Source: Nocardia veterana NBRC 100344 (lineage in GTDB: Bacteria > Actinomycetota > Actinomycetes > Mycobacteriales > Mycobacteriaceae). From it: 64,000 nt of DNA. The position numbers were made by a program, and so were the translations under genes. Positions 9,484-15,857 of the stretch are shown here, piece after piece. How positions within the stretch are numbered: position 1 is the first letter of the stretch; each line of letters begins with the position of its first letter. Under the pieces are notes generated by a model that was not told where the DNA came from, did no database searches, and saw nothing but the letters and a program-made list of their open reading frames with translations. The stretch covers positions 25,084 through 89,083 of the forward strand of contig NZ_BAGM01000009.1 of NCBI RefSeq assembly GCF_000308855.1, read 5' to 3'.

Positions 9484-9601
9484 GCGGACAAGGCCCGGAG
9501 GCGGCAGCTCGCGTAACCACGGAGGGCCCCGATCATGCCTGAGGAACACCGCATGAGCGGACAAGGCCCGGAGGCGGCAGCTCGCGTAACCACGGAGGGC
9601 C
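9480..9601 (+). repeat. 73-bp-period tandem duplication spanning the mam4B start
   Basis: A 49-base block at 9480-9528 (beginning ATGAGCGGACAAGGCCCGGA) is repeated exactly at 9553-9601. After each block comes a similar ATGCCTGA start (9535 and 9607). The first copy opens with an ATG that overlaps the stop of mam4A but reads only 20 codons before a TGA at 9538-9540. The second copy is in frame with the real protein. The simplest history is a recent tandem duplication of the ribosome-binding site and start. Confidence 0.9.
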
Positions 9602-9606
9602 GGAAT

Positions 9607-10113
9607 ATGCCTGATGACAATCGTCCGAGCGACGTGGTGCGCCCCGCGCTGTTCGCGGCCGCGGCCGTGCTGTTCGTCGCGGCCGTGGCGATGGCCTCGT
9701 TCACCGGGTACAGATACTGGTCCGATCGTCAGGTCGAACACGCTCGCACCGATTCGGTGGCGGCGGCCCGGCATGCGGTGGAGTCCGTATTCACCTACGA
9801 CTTCAAGACCGTGGACACCGAACTGCCGAAATCCGCCGACAATCTCACCCCGTCGTTCCGCAGCGACTACCTGAAGCTGATCCAGCAGGCGATCGCGCCC
9901 GGCGCCAAGGAGAAGCAACTCACCGTCCAGGCCACCACCTCGGCGGCCGGCGTGGTCTCCGCGGAGCGTTCGCATGCGGTCGTGCTGCTGTACCTGAATC
10001 AGGTGACCACCGGCAAGGATTCACCGAAGGGCACGGTGACGCCCAGCCGGGTCCGCGTCGCACTGGACAAGGACGGCAGTCACTGGCTGGTCGACTCCAT
10101 CACCCCGATCTGA
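9607..10113 (+). CDS. mam4B: Mce-associated membrane protein, second copy, with duplicated start region
   Basis: This 168-residue protein has a short N-terminus, one membrane segment (ALFAAAAVLFVAAVAMASFTG) and an extracytoplasmic domain ending WLVDSITPI, the same fold type as the gene before it. It closes the mce operon. The start region is unusual. The ATG at 9607 follows GGAGGGCCGGAAT, a good ribosome-binding site, but a 73-bp tandem duplication upstream carries an equally good site and an in-frame ATG at 9535, which would add 24 residues (MPEEHRMSGQGPEAAARVTTEGRN). A third in-frame ATG is at 9553. I choose 9607 because downstream sequence unique to the membrane protein begins there. Confidence 0.8.
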   Translation: MPDDNRPSDVVRPALFAAAAVLFVAAVAMASFTGYRYWSDRQVEHARTDSVAAARHAVESVFTYDFKTVDTELPKSADNLTPSFRSDYLKLIQQAIAPGAKEKQLTVQATTSAAGVVSAERSHAVVLLYLNQVTTGKDSPKGTVTPSRVRVALDKDGSHWLVDSITPI

Positions 10114-10457
10114 GTCCGTTAAGCGAAACCCGTTATCCCCGTTAAGGGTTCATCCATACCGTCGGTGGCACAGCGATTCCGAGGCGGGATCGGTGGTCGA
10201 CACCGACTTCGGTGATGGCTCGGATCTCCCGCCGGTGAAGCGCGCCTGTGCCGCACGAGCGCGACCGTGCGCTGATCCGGCGGGTGCGGCGGAATCCGGG
10301 GGCGGCGATACGCGGCGAGCCGGCCCCGGCGGAGGCCAGGACCGAGTTCGGGCATGGGCGCCGGATCCGGCAGCCGGACGGTCGGTTCGAAGGGTGTACC
10401 CCGCCTCGGATCGCTGTGCGATCGAATGAGGCCGATCGCTGTGCGATCGAATGAGAG
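10114..10457. other. Intergenic region between convergent mam4B and otsA
   Basis: These 344 bases lie between the two stop codons. No reading frame here looks coding. The first bases contain GTTAAG twice (GTTAAGCGAAACCCG and GTTAAGGGTTCAT). The last 50 bases hold the tandem repeat described separately. I see no promoter or RNA gene that I can support. Confidence 0.5.
10409..10455. repeat. Two tandem 22-bp copies, each able to form a hairpin
   Basis: GATCGCTGTGCGATCGAATG plus AG occurs at 10409-10430 and again at 10434-10455, separated by GCC. The second copy, with its flanking C, forms a 7-bp stem CGATCGC/GCGATCG with a TGT loop; the first forms a 6-bp stem. The pair begins 2 bases beyond the otsA stop on the - strand, so it may end or protect the otsA transcript, or act as a two-way barrier against the mce operon. 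Confidence 0.75.
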
Positions 10458-12008
10458 TCAGCGACCGCCCGGATCCACATCCGCATCGGTGAGCAGCGCA
10501 CTACCGGCCACCCGGTCCTGGGCCAGGGCATCGAGGAACGAGCGAGCCCAGCGGTCGACGTCGTGGGCCAGGACCTGGCGGCGCAGCGAACGCATCCGGC
10601 GGCGCTTCGTTTCCGGATCGTCCTCGATCGCGGACATGATCGCGTTCTCGACGCTGTCCAGATCGTGCGGGTTGCACAGGTAGGCCTGGCGCAATTCGGC
10701 TGCGGCGCCGGTGAATTCGCTGAGGACCAGCGCACCGTTGAGCCCGCTGTGGGAGGCCACGTACTCCTTGGCGACCAGATTCATGCCGTCCCGCAGCGGC
10801 GTCACGAGCATGACGTCGGCGGCGACGAAGAAGGCGATCAGCTCGTCGCGGGGGATCGGCCGGTGCAGATAGTGCACGAAAGGGTAACCGACACGGGAGA
10901 ATTCGCCGTTGATCCGGCCGACTTGGCGTTCGATGTCGCCGCGCATCTGGATATAGCTCTCCACCCGCTCGCGGCTCGGGGTGGCCAGCTGCACCATCAC
11001 CGTCTCGGCGGGGTCGAGCCGCCCGTGGTGCAGCAGTTCCTGCAGCGCGGCCAGGCGGATGTCGATGCCCTTGGTGTAGTCGAGCCGGTCCACACCCAGC
11101 AGGATGTGCTTCGGATTGCCCAGTTCCATCCGGATCCGGGCGGCCCGCTCACGGACGGAGCGGCGCCGCGACAGCTCGTCGAGCTCGGCGGAGGCGATCG
11201 AGATGGGGAAGGCGCCGACCCGCACGGTTCGGAAACCCACCTGCACCACACCGAGTTTCGAGCGCACGCCGACGGTGCCGCGCGAAGTGGGCTGTCCGGC
11301 AAGCCTTCTCGCCAGATACAGGAAGTTCTGCGCGCCGCCGGGCAGGTGGAAGCCGATCAGATCGGCGCCCAGCAGGCCCTCCACGATCTCGGTCCGCCAC
11401 GGCAGCTGCATGAACAGCTCGACCGGCGGGAACGGGATGTGCAGGAAGAAGCCGATGGTCAGATCCGGGCGCAACATCCGCAGCATCTTCGGAACCAGCT
11501 GCAACTGGTAGTCCTGCACCCAGACCGTCGCACCTTCCGCGGCCACCTTCGCGGTGTACTCGGCGAAGCGCCGGTTCACATCGACGTAGGCGGTCCACCA
11601 GTCGCGGTGGTACTCGGGCCGCACGATCACGTCGTGATAGAGCGGCCACAGCGTGCCGTTGGAGAATCCCTCGTAGTAGTCGGCCACCTCGTCGGCGGTC
11701 AGCGGCACCGGATACAGCTCCAGGCCGTCCTCGATGATCGGGTCGACGTCCACATCGGGGACACCCGCCCAGCCCACCCAGGCGCCGTTGTTGTTGCGCA
11801 GTACCGGCTCGAGCGCGGTGACCAGGCCGCCGGGACTCCGCTTCCAGCGGGTGGTGCCGTCGGGCAGGCGTTCGAGATCCACCGGAAGCCGGTTGGCGAC
11901 GACGACGAATCCGGACCCGGCACCGCCGGGACGATCCGCTGGTGCGGATTCGGTTTCCGGCAGAGCGTCTCGAGGTCGGGCGGTGCGATTTTCGCTCATC
12001 TGGTCCAC
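10458..12008 (-). CDS. otsA: Alpha,alpha-trehalose-phosphate synthase
   Basis: OtsA transfers glucose from a nucleotide sugar to glucose-6-phosphate to give trehalose-6-phosphate in the cytoplasm. This feeds trehalose pools and, in this group, trehalose mycolate synthesis. The 516-residue protein is a GT20 enzyme. It has the N-terminal [11 protein letters not shown] and [10 protein letters not shown] motifs, [25 protein letters not shown], the sugar-nucleotide region [12 protein letters not shown], and [13 protein letters not shown] with the acidic [11 protein letters not shown] near the C-terminus. I place the start at GTG 12008, which has GGAGG 8 bases upstream; the ATG at 11999 would leave 17 bases. 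No otsB lies next to it. It converges on the mce operon, as otsA does beside mce4 in M. tuberculosis. Confidence 0.95.
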   Translation of the reverse strand: MDQMSENRTARPRDALPETESAPADRPGGAGSGFVVVANRLPVDLERLPDGTTRWKRSPGGLVTALEPVLRNNNGAWVGWAGVPDVDVDPIIEDGLELYPVPLTADEVADYYEGFSNGTLWPLYHDVIVRPEYHRDWWTAYVDVNRRFAEYTAKVAAEGATVWVQDYQLQLVPKMLRMLRPDLTIGFFLHIPFPPVELFMQLPWRTEIVEGLLGADLIGFHLPGGAQNFLYLARRLAGQPTSRGTVGVRSKLGVVQVGFRTVRVGAFPISIASAELDELSRRRSVRERAARIRMELGNPKHILLGVDRLDYTKGIDIRLAALQELLHHGRLDPAETVMVQLATPSRERVESYIQMRGDIERQVGRINGEFSRVGYPFVHYLHRPIPRDELIAFFVAADVMLVTPLRDGMNLVAKEYVASHSGLNGALVLSEFTGAAAELRQAYLCNPHDLDSVENAIMSAIEDDPETKRRRMRSLRRQVLAHDVDRWARSFLDALAQDRVAGSALLTDADVDPGGR

Positions 12009-12162
12009 TGCTGGATCCTCCGGTCGCCGAAAGGCGGAGCTAGGCTGACTGGTCGGAGCCAGGTGCGGTCCTGCGTGGTTGTGCATCCGCTGCCGCTTCC
12101 GGGCCCTGACGCATCAGGCTCGGGATTTTAGTTGTGGGGGCAGGCCGAAGCGGCGATTCGCC

Positions 12163-12333
12163 CTATTCGGCTCGGTTGCTGGGGCCGATGCCGAGCATCG
12201 ACAGCAGCATCCGGCATTCGTCGGCGTCGTTGGCGTAGGCGGCCACGACGCGCTGTGCCTGCCGCGCGGTCTCGTCGGCGAGCGGTTCCAGGTCGTCGTC
12301 CGCGATGTCGTTGGCGCTCTTCGCGGCCATCAT
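12163..12333 (-). CDS. Small conserved-looking hypothetical protein
   Basis: I do not recognise a named family. The 56-residue product (MMAAKSANDIADDDLEPLAD...DECRMLLSMLGIGPSNRAE) is acidic and predicted helical, with one Cys and no membrane segment. GAGAGG lies 5 bases before the ATG at 12333 and 8 bases before a second ATG at 12330, so either could be used. The frame extends further upstream to 12408 without a ribosome-binding site. It lies upstream of otsA on the same strand with about 150 bases between, so cotranscription is possible. Its compositional pattern (alternating acidic and hydrophobic residues, little Arg) is that of a real protein, not a shadow frame. Confidence 0.6.
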   Translation of the reverse strand: MMAAKSANDIADDDLEPLADETARQAQRVVAAYANDADECRMLLSMLGIGPSNRAE

Positions 12334-12583
12334 CGTGTCCTCTCGGCTCGGGGTCGTGGCACGGCGGTTGGTTTCGACCGTCGTGGTGTCGGCGCCGTGC
12401 GCTGTCAATGGTATCGGGCGCGTCGAGACGGCTTGTCGGCTTGGTCTCGACCGGTGCCCAACCGCAACGGGAGTCGGCGAGGCCGGTCACACCGGCGAAA
12501 CATCCGGGCGCCGTGAACCTATACCGTTGATAGGGAGGCGAATTTCGCCCGCCGCACGAATCGAGTCGAAAGGGTCGCAGCAT

Positions 12584-13423
12584 ATGCCGTTGGCCACGGT
12601 GAATGGAATCTCGCTGAACTACCAGGTGAAGGGAGACAAGGCCAAAGGCACCGACACCAAGGGAGCTGCCCCGCTGGTCGTGCTGATCATGGGAACCGGG
12701 AGTCCGGGCCGGGTGTGGGAATTGCATCAGGTTCCGGCGCTGGTCGCGGCCGGTTATCGGGTCTGCACCTTCGACAACCGCGGGATCGCGCCCTCCTACG
12801 AGGCCGCCGACGGGATGACCATCGACGAACTGGTCGCCGACACCGCGGCGCTGATCGAATATCTGGACGAGGGTCCGGCATTGGTGGCGGGCACCTCGAT
12901 GGGCGCGCGGGTGGCGCAGGAACTCGCCCTGGCCCGGCCCGATCTGGTGCGCAAGGCGGTATTCATGGCCGGGCACGCGCGGCTCGATCAATTCCAGAAG
13001 ACGCTCTCGCTCGGCGAACACGAACTCGACGCCTCCGGTGTCCAGTTGCCGGCCAAATACGAGGCCGCCGTGACCGCGGTGATGAATCTTTCTCCCGCGA
13101 CGATGGCCGACCCGAATTCGGCCCGCGATTGGCTGGATCTGTTCGAATTCACCGGCGGACCGGTCACCCCGGGAATCCGGGCGCAGCGCCGGATGGACCA
13201 CGATTTCGACCGGCTGCAGGCCTATCGCGGGATCAAGGTGCCGTGCCTGTCCATCGGATTCGCCGACGACCGCATGATTCCCGCATATCTGACCCGGGAG
13301 CTGGCCGAGGTGATTCCCGACGCGCGCTACCAGGAGATCCCCGACGCCGGGCATTACGGCTATCTGGAGCGCCCGGAGGCGGTCAACAAGATACTTCTCG
13401 ATTTCTTCGCGGGCTCGAGGTAA
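12584..13423 (+). CDS. Alpha/beta hydrolase
   Basis: This 279-residue cytoplasmic protein is an alpha/beta-hydrolase-fold enzyme with a complete triad: Ser105 in the elbow GTSMG, an Asp in FADDRMIP (228 or 229) and His257 in DAGHYGYLERP. The oxyanion region is LIMGTGSPGRVW. It resembles the perhydrolase/esterase branch, but the substrate cannot be read from the sequence. The ATG at 12584 has AAAGGG about 9 bases upstream. The frame is open back to 12305, but the upstream part lacks protein-like composition. The mbtH-like gene follows 150 bases downstream. This could suggest a link to nonribosomal peptide metabolism, but no synthetase is present. Confidence 0.9.
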   Translation: MPLATVNGISLNYQVKGDKAKGTDTKGAAPLVVLIMGTGSPGRVWELHQVPALVAAGYRVCTFDNRGIAPSYEAADGMTIDELVADTAALIEYLDEGPALVAGTSMGARVAQELALARPDLVRKAVFMAGHARLDQFQKTLSLGEHELDASGVQLPAKYEAAVTAVMNLSPATMADPNSARDWLDLFEFTGGPVTPGIRAQRRMDHDFDRLQAYRGIKVPCLSIGFADDRMIPAYLTRELAEVIPDARYQEIPDAGHYGYLERPEAVNKILLDFFAGSR

Positions 13424-13524
13424 CCACCAACGCGTAACGTCGGTCTTGCTAGTGTCGACACATCGCTCGGGGGCTTCGGCTCCGGTCGGCATCGGTTCCG
13501 GCCGAGCCCGCGCCCCGCGAGAGT

Positions 13525-13555
13525 CCGTACACAGCGCGTTCCCGTACACAAGCGC
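13525..13555. promoter_or_regulatory. Paired CCGTACACA(A)GCGC repeats upstream of the mbtH-like gene
   Basis: CCGTACACAGCGC at 13525-13537 recurs as CCGTACACAAGCGC at 13542-13555, 17 bases apart and about 20 bases before the start codon. The spacing and position suit a regulator site or promoter element. The same CACAGCGC core occurs in the repeats before lysR at 36205-36266. Function is inferred only. Confidence 0.4.
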
Positions 13556-13574
13556 CAGTATCCAGTGAGGTGAA

Positions 13575-13817
13575 ATGAGCACCAACCCCTTCGACGACGA
13601 GGACGGCCGCTTCTTCGTTCTGGTCAACGACGAGGAGCAGCATTCCCTGTGGCCGGCTTTCGCCGAGGTGCCGGCCGGATGGCGAGTGGTGTTCGGCGAG
13701 GACAGCCGCGCTGCCTGCGTCGAATACGTGGAGAAGAACTGGACCGACATGCGTCCCAAGAGCCTGCGTGACGCGATGGCCGCCGACGATGCGGCCCGGC
13801 AGGGCGCCCAGTCCTGA
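13575..13817 (+). CDS. MbtH-like protein
   Basis: This 80-residue protein is an MbtH family member: it opens with [20 protein letters not shown], followed by the family motifs [14 protein letters not shown] and [12 protein letters not shown]. MbtH proteins bind and activate adenylation domains of nonribosomal peptide synthetases in the cytoplasm. The ATG has GTGAGGTGAA just upstream. No synthetase gene lies within the window, so it is an orphan here and may serve distant synthetases, as some MbtH proteins do in trans. It is preceded by the paired repeats at 13525-13555 and followed by the tRNA-Thr gene. Confidence 0.95.
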   Translation: MSTNPFDDEDGRFFVLVNDEEQHSLWPAFAEVPAGWRVVFGEDSRAACVEYVEKNWTDMRPKSLRDAMAADDAARQGAQS

Positions 13818-13971
13818 TTTCGCGGTCGACGATACTGCGCGACGCGACGGTGTCGGCGGCTGTGCGCTGCCCTTCCGGGCACCGTACAGCCGCGGCGCTC
13901 GTGCTCGCGTGTTCCCCGCGGTGAATTTTTTCCGGACGGCCGCGACCCGGTTATGATTGCACCGCTTTTCC

Positions 13972-14043
13972 GCCTCCTTAGCTCAGTGGTAGAGCACCGC
14001 TCTTGTAAAGCGAAGGTCGTCGGTTCAATCCCGACAGGGGGCT
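13972..14043 (+). tRNA. tRNA-Thr (anticodon TGT)
   Basis: The acceptor stem GCCTCCT pairs with AGGGGGC (14036-14042) with one G-U pair. The D arm is GCTC/GAGC, the anticodon loop CTTGTAA carries TGT for ACA codons, and the T arm is GTCGG-TTCAATC-CCGAC. The anticodon stem has a C-A mismatch at its outer end. The discriminator base is T, and no CCA is encoded. The gene stands alone. Confidence 0.95.
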
Positions 14044-14055
14044 CTGGCCGGTCCG

Positions 14056-14074
14056 GCCGGCGGTGAACGCCGGT
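14056..14074 (+). terminator. Hairpin just after the tRNA gene
   Basis: GCCGGCG-GTGAA-CGCCGGT forms a 7-bp stem with one G-U pair and a 5-base loop, 12 bases beyond the tRNA 3' end. No U tract follows (ATTCGG), so it would be a weak intrinsic terminator or a processing barrier. Confidence 0.4.
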
Positions 14075-14098
14075 ATTCGGCCCGCTGACCTGGTGCGA

Positions 14099-14131
14099 GA
14101 GGCCTTGTCTTCGATGTGAAGGCAGGGCCTC
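14099..14131. other. Long hairpin, 14-bp stem and 5-base loop
   Basis: GAGGCCTTGTCTTC pairs fully with GAAGGCAGGGCCTC (two G-U pairs) around a GATGT loop. It lies 56 bases beyond the tRNA. It could be a transcription terminator, although the following ATTTCT is only a weak U tract, or part of a small RNA. It can form on either strand. Confidence 0.6.
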
Positions 14132-14426
14132 GACGCATTTCTCCGGCCGGGACAGCCGCAGCGCGGACATCCGGGCCGTCCTGTCGTGATGAAAGTGAAC
14201 GACTCGTCACCCGGCGATGAACGCCCGAAAAGTCGACAGCAAATCCCCTGCTAAACCTCGGAAGCCGACCTGGCGGTTTCCTTTTTGTTCGATTGCACCG
14301 GTCCGAATCATCCCCCTAGCGTCGGGCCCCGTTGCCGCCGCTCGGTTCGGCAAGTACCTCGAATCCGAGCAGATTCCGGGCAACGCCTGATGAAAAAAAC
14401 ACCGAAGTTGGGAGATGACCCTCGAT

Positions 14427-14921
14427 ATGACCGCAGCCACTCGCCGGATCCTGGCAACAACCGCCTTCGCCGCCCTCACGGTCTCGATGGCCGGCGCCAC
14501 CGCCTCCGTCGCCTCGGCTGACACCACCTCGGCTCCCTCCAGTGCGCCGAGCACCAGCAGCGCGCCCTCGGCGCCGAAGCTGTCCACGGGTTCGGCGTTC
14601 GGCGCCGGCCAGCACAAGGACGGCGATGACGATCAGCCGGCCGCGCCCTCCGTCGACGCGATCCAGAAGGTCCTGACCAAGATTCAGGACACCGACAAGC
14701 CCGAGGATCTGGAGAAGTCGCTCGACAAGGACATCGACACCCTCACCCACAGCGAGCCGGCCGTCCCGGCCAAGGTGAAGGAGGAGTTCAACAAGTTCCG
14801 CCAGGAACTGCAGCAGGCCGAGGTGAAGAACAGCCTCGACGGCAGCTCCGCCGCCGACACGTTGAAGACGATCAAGGCCGACGCGAAGAAGCTCAGCGCG
14901 GATCTGAAGGCCGCGGCCTAG
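14427..14921 (+). CDS. Secreted protein of unknown function
   Basis: I do not recognise the family. The 164-residue product starts with a signal peptide (MTAATRRILATTAFAALTVSMAGATASVASA, cleavage likely after ASA), then a Ser/Thr/Pro/Ala-rich segment of about 35 residues, then a charged helical domain of about 95 residues (KVLTKIQDTDKPEDLEKSLD...LSADLKAAA) with many Lys and Asp. The ATG at 14427 lies 12 bases after GGGAG. An in-frame ATG at 14415 directly abuts that site and is less likely. The gene lies about 190 bases upstream of phoP on the same strand. Export and anchoring to or release from the envelope are inferred. Confidence 0.8.
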   Translation: MTAATRRILATTAFAALTVSMAGATASVASADTTSAPSSAPSTSSAPSAPKLSTGSAFGAGQHKDGDDDQPAAPSVDAIQKVLTKIQDTDKPEDLEKSLDKDIDTLTHSEPAVPAKVKEEFNKFRQELQQAEVKNSLDGSSAADTLKTIKADAKKLSADLKAAA

Positions 14922-15110
14922 GAATCGCACCGTGAGCAGTCGCCCGAGTACGGCAGCCACCGGCTCGTGAGCGCGGCCTCGACCACGACCCGTCGATCCG
15001 GGAGGCGCCGCCCGGATCGGCGGGCCGGCCCGTTCTCCGACCTGCCGCGCAGGCGGCTCGCAGGAAACTCCCAGGCAACGTTCAGTGCATTCCGGGCTGG
15101 GCGAGAGACG

Positions 15111-15857
15111 ATGGCCGACATGAATGCTGTGGCTGGCGATCGGACGCCCGAGGCTCGGGTGCTGGTGGTCGACGACGAGCCGATGATCGTCGAACTGCTG
15201 TCGGTGAGCCTGCGCTATCAGGGCTTCGAGGTGGCCACGGCCGCCAACGGCGCCGAAGGGCTGGACCGCGCCAAGCAGTTCCGGCCCGATGCTCTCATCG
15301 TGGACGTCATGATGCCCGGAATGGACGGCTTCGGTCTGCTGCGCCGGTTGCGCGCGGACGGCATCGATGCGCCGGTCCTGTTCCTGACCGCCCGCGACGA
15401 GGTCGAGGACAAGATCACCGGCCTCACCCTCGGGGCCGACGACTACGTCACCAAACCCTTCTCGCTCGAGGAGGTGGTCGCGCGGCTGCGGGTGATTCTG
15501 CGCCGATCCGGACACGCGGTGGAGGAAACGAAATCCTCGCGAATCCGATTCGAGGACATCGAACTCGACGACGACACCCACGAGGTCTGGAAGGCGGGGG
15601 AGCCGGTCGCCCTGTCGCCCACCGAATTCACGCTGCTGCGCTATTTCATGGTCAATGCCGGCACCGTGCTGAGCAAACCCCGCATTCTCGACCACGTCTG
15701 GCGCTACGACTTCGGCGGGGAGGTCGGCGTGGTGGAAACCTATGTCTCCTACTTGCGCAAGAAGGTCGACACCGGACCGGATCGGCTGATCCACACGCTG
15801 CGCGGCGTCGGCTATGTCATGCGTGCTCCGAGCCGTAGCCGGTCGAGCGCGAAATGA
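15111..15857 (+). CDS. phoP: Response regulator PhoP
   Basis: This 248-residue OmpR-type regulator closely resembles M. tuberculosis PhoP as I recall it: TPEARVLVVDDE, LIVDVMMPGMDGFGLLRRLR, DDYVTKPFSLEEVVARLRVI and the DNA-binding section LSPTEFTLLRYFMVNAGTVL...HVWRYDFGGEV. Asp65 is the phosphoacceptor, with the acidic pocket DD (21-22), a switch Thr at about 93 and Lys115. The winged helix covers about residues 150-240. PhoP in mycobacteria controls envelope lipid and secretion genes. The frame is open upstream to 14967, but the first part is low-quality Arg-rich sequence; ATG 15111 follows GCGAGAGACG. The stop overlaps phoR by 4 bases. Confidence 0.92.
   Translation: MADMNAVAGDRTPEARVLVVDDEPMIVELLSVSLRYQGFEVATAANGAEGLDRAKQFRPDALIVDVMMPGMDGFGLLRRLRADGIDAPVLFLTARDEVEDKITGLTLGADDYVTKPFSLEEVVARLRVILRRSGHAVEETKSSRIRFEDIELDDDTHEVWKAGEPVALSPTEFTLLRYFMVNAGTVLSKPRILDHVWRYDFGGEVGVVETYVSYLRKKVDTGPDRLIHTLRGVGYVMRAPSRSRSSAK

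Larger units (their letters stand above)
14044..14426. other. Intergenic region after the tRNA gene
   Basis: No convincing coding frame is seen in these 383 bases. They hold the short hairpin after the tRNA, the strong hairpin at 14099-14131, and an AT-richer patch with TTTCCTTTTTGTTCG around 14278-14292 that may belong to the promoter of the secreted-protein gene. A purine-rich leader (GATGAAAAAAACACCGAAG) precedes that gene. Confidence 0.5.

Noticed and set aside
9480..9540. A 20-codon peptide gene starting at 9480 (MSGQGPEAAARVTTEGPDHA)
   Set aside because: It is most simply the remnant of the duplicated start of mam4B, cut by a TGA; no evidence supports it as a functional gene.
8395..9975. 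Long - strand frame across mceF, mam4A and mam4B (526 codons)
   Set aside because: It covers three genes with clear features on the + strand; its composition is Arg/Gly/His-rich shadow sequence.
10563..12131. Long + strand frame opposite otsA (522 codons)
   Set aside because: It is the complement of a clear GT20 enzyme with all motifs on the - strand and shows no domain of its own.
12128..14170. 680-codon - strand frame across the hydrolase, mbtH and tRNA genes
   Set aside because: It spans the tRNA gene and two real + strand genes; only its 3' end near 12163-12333 might relate to a small gene, in a different frame.
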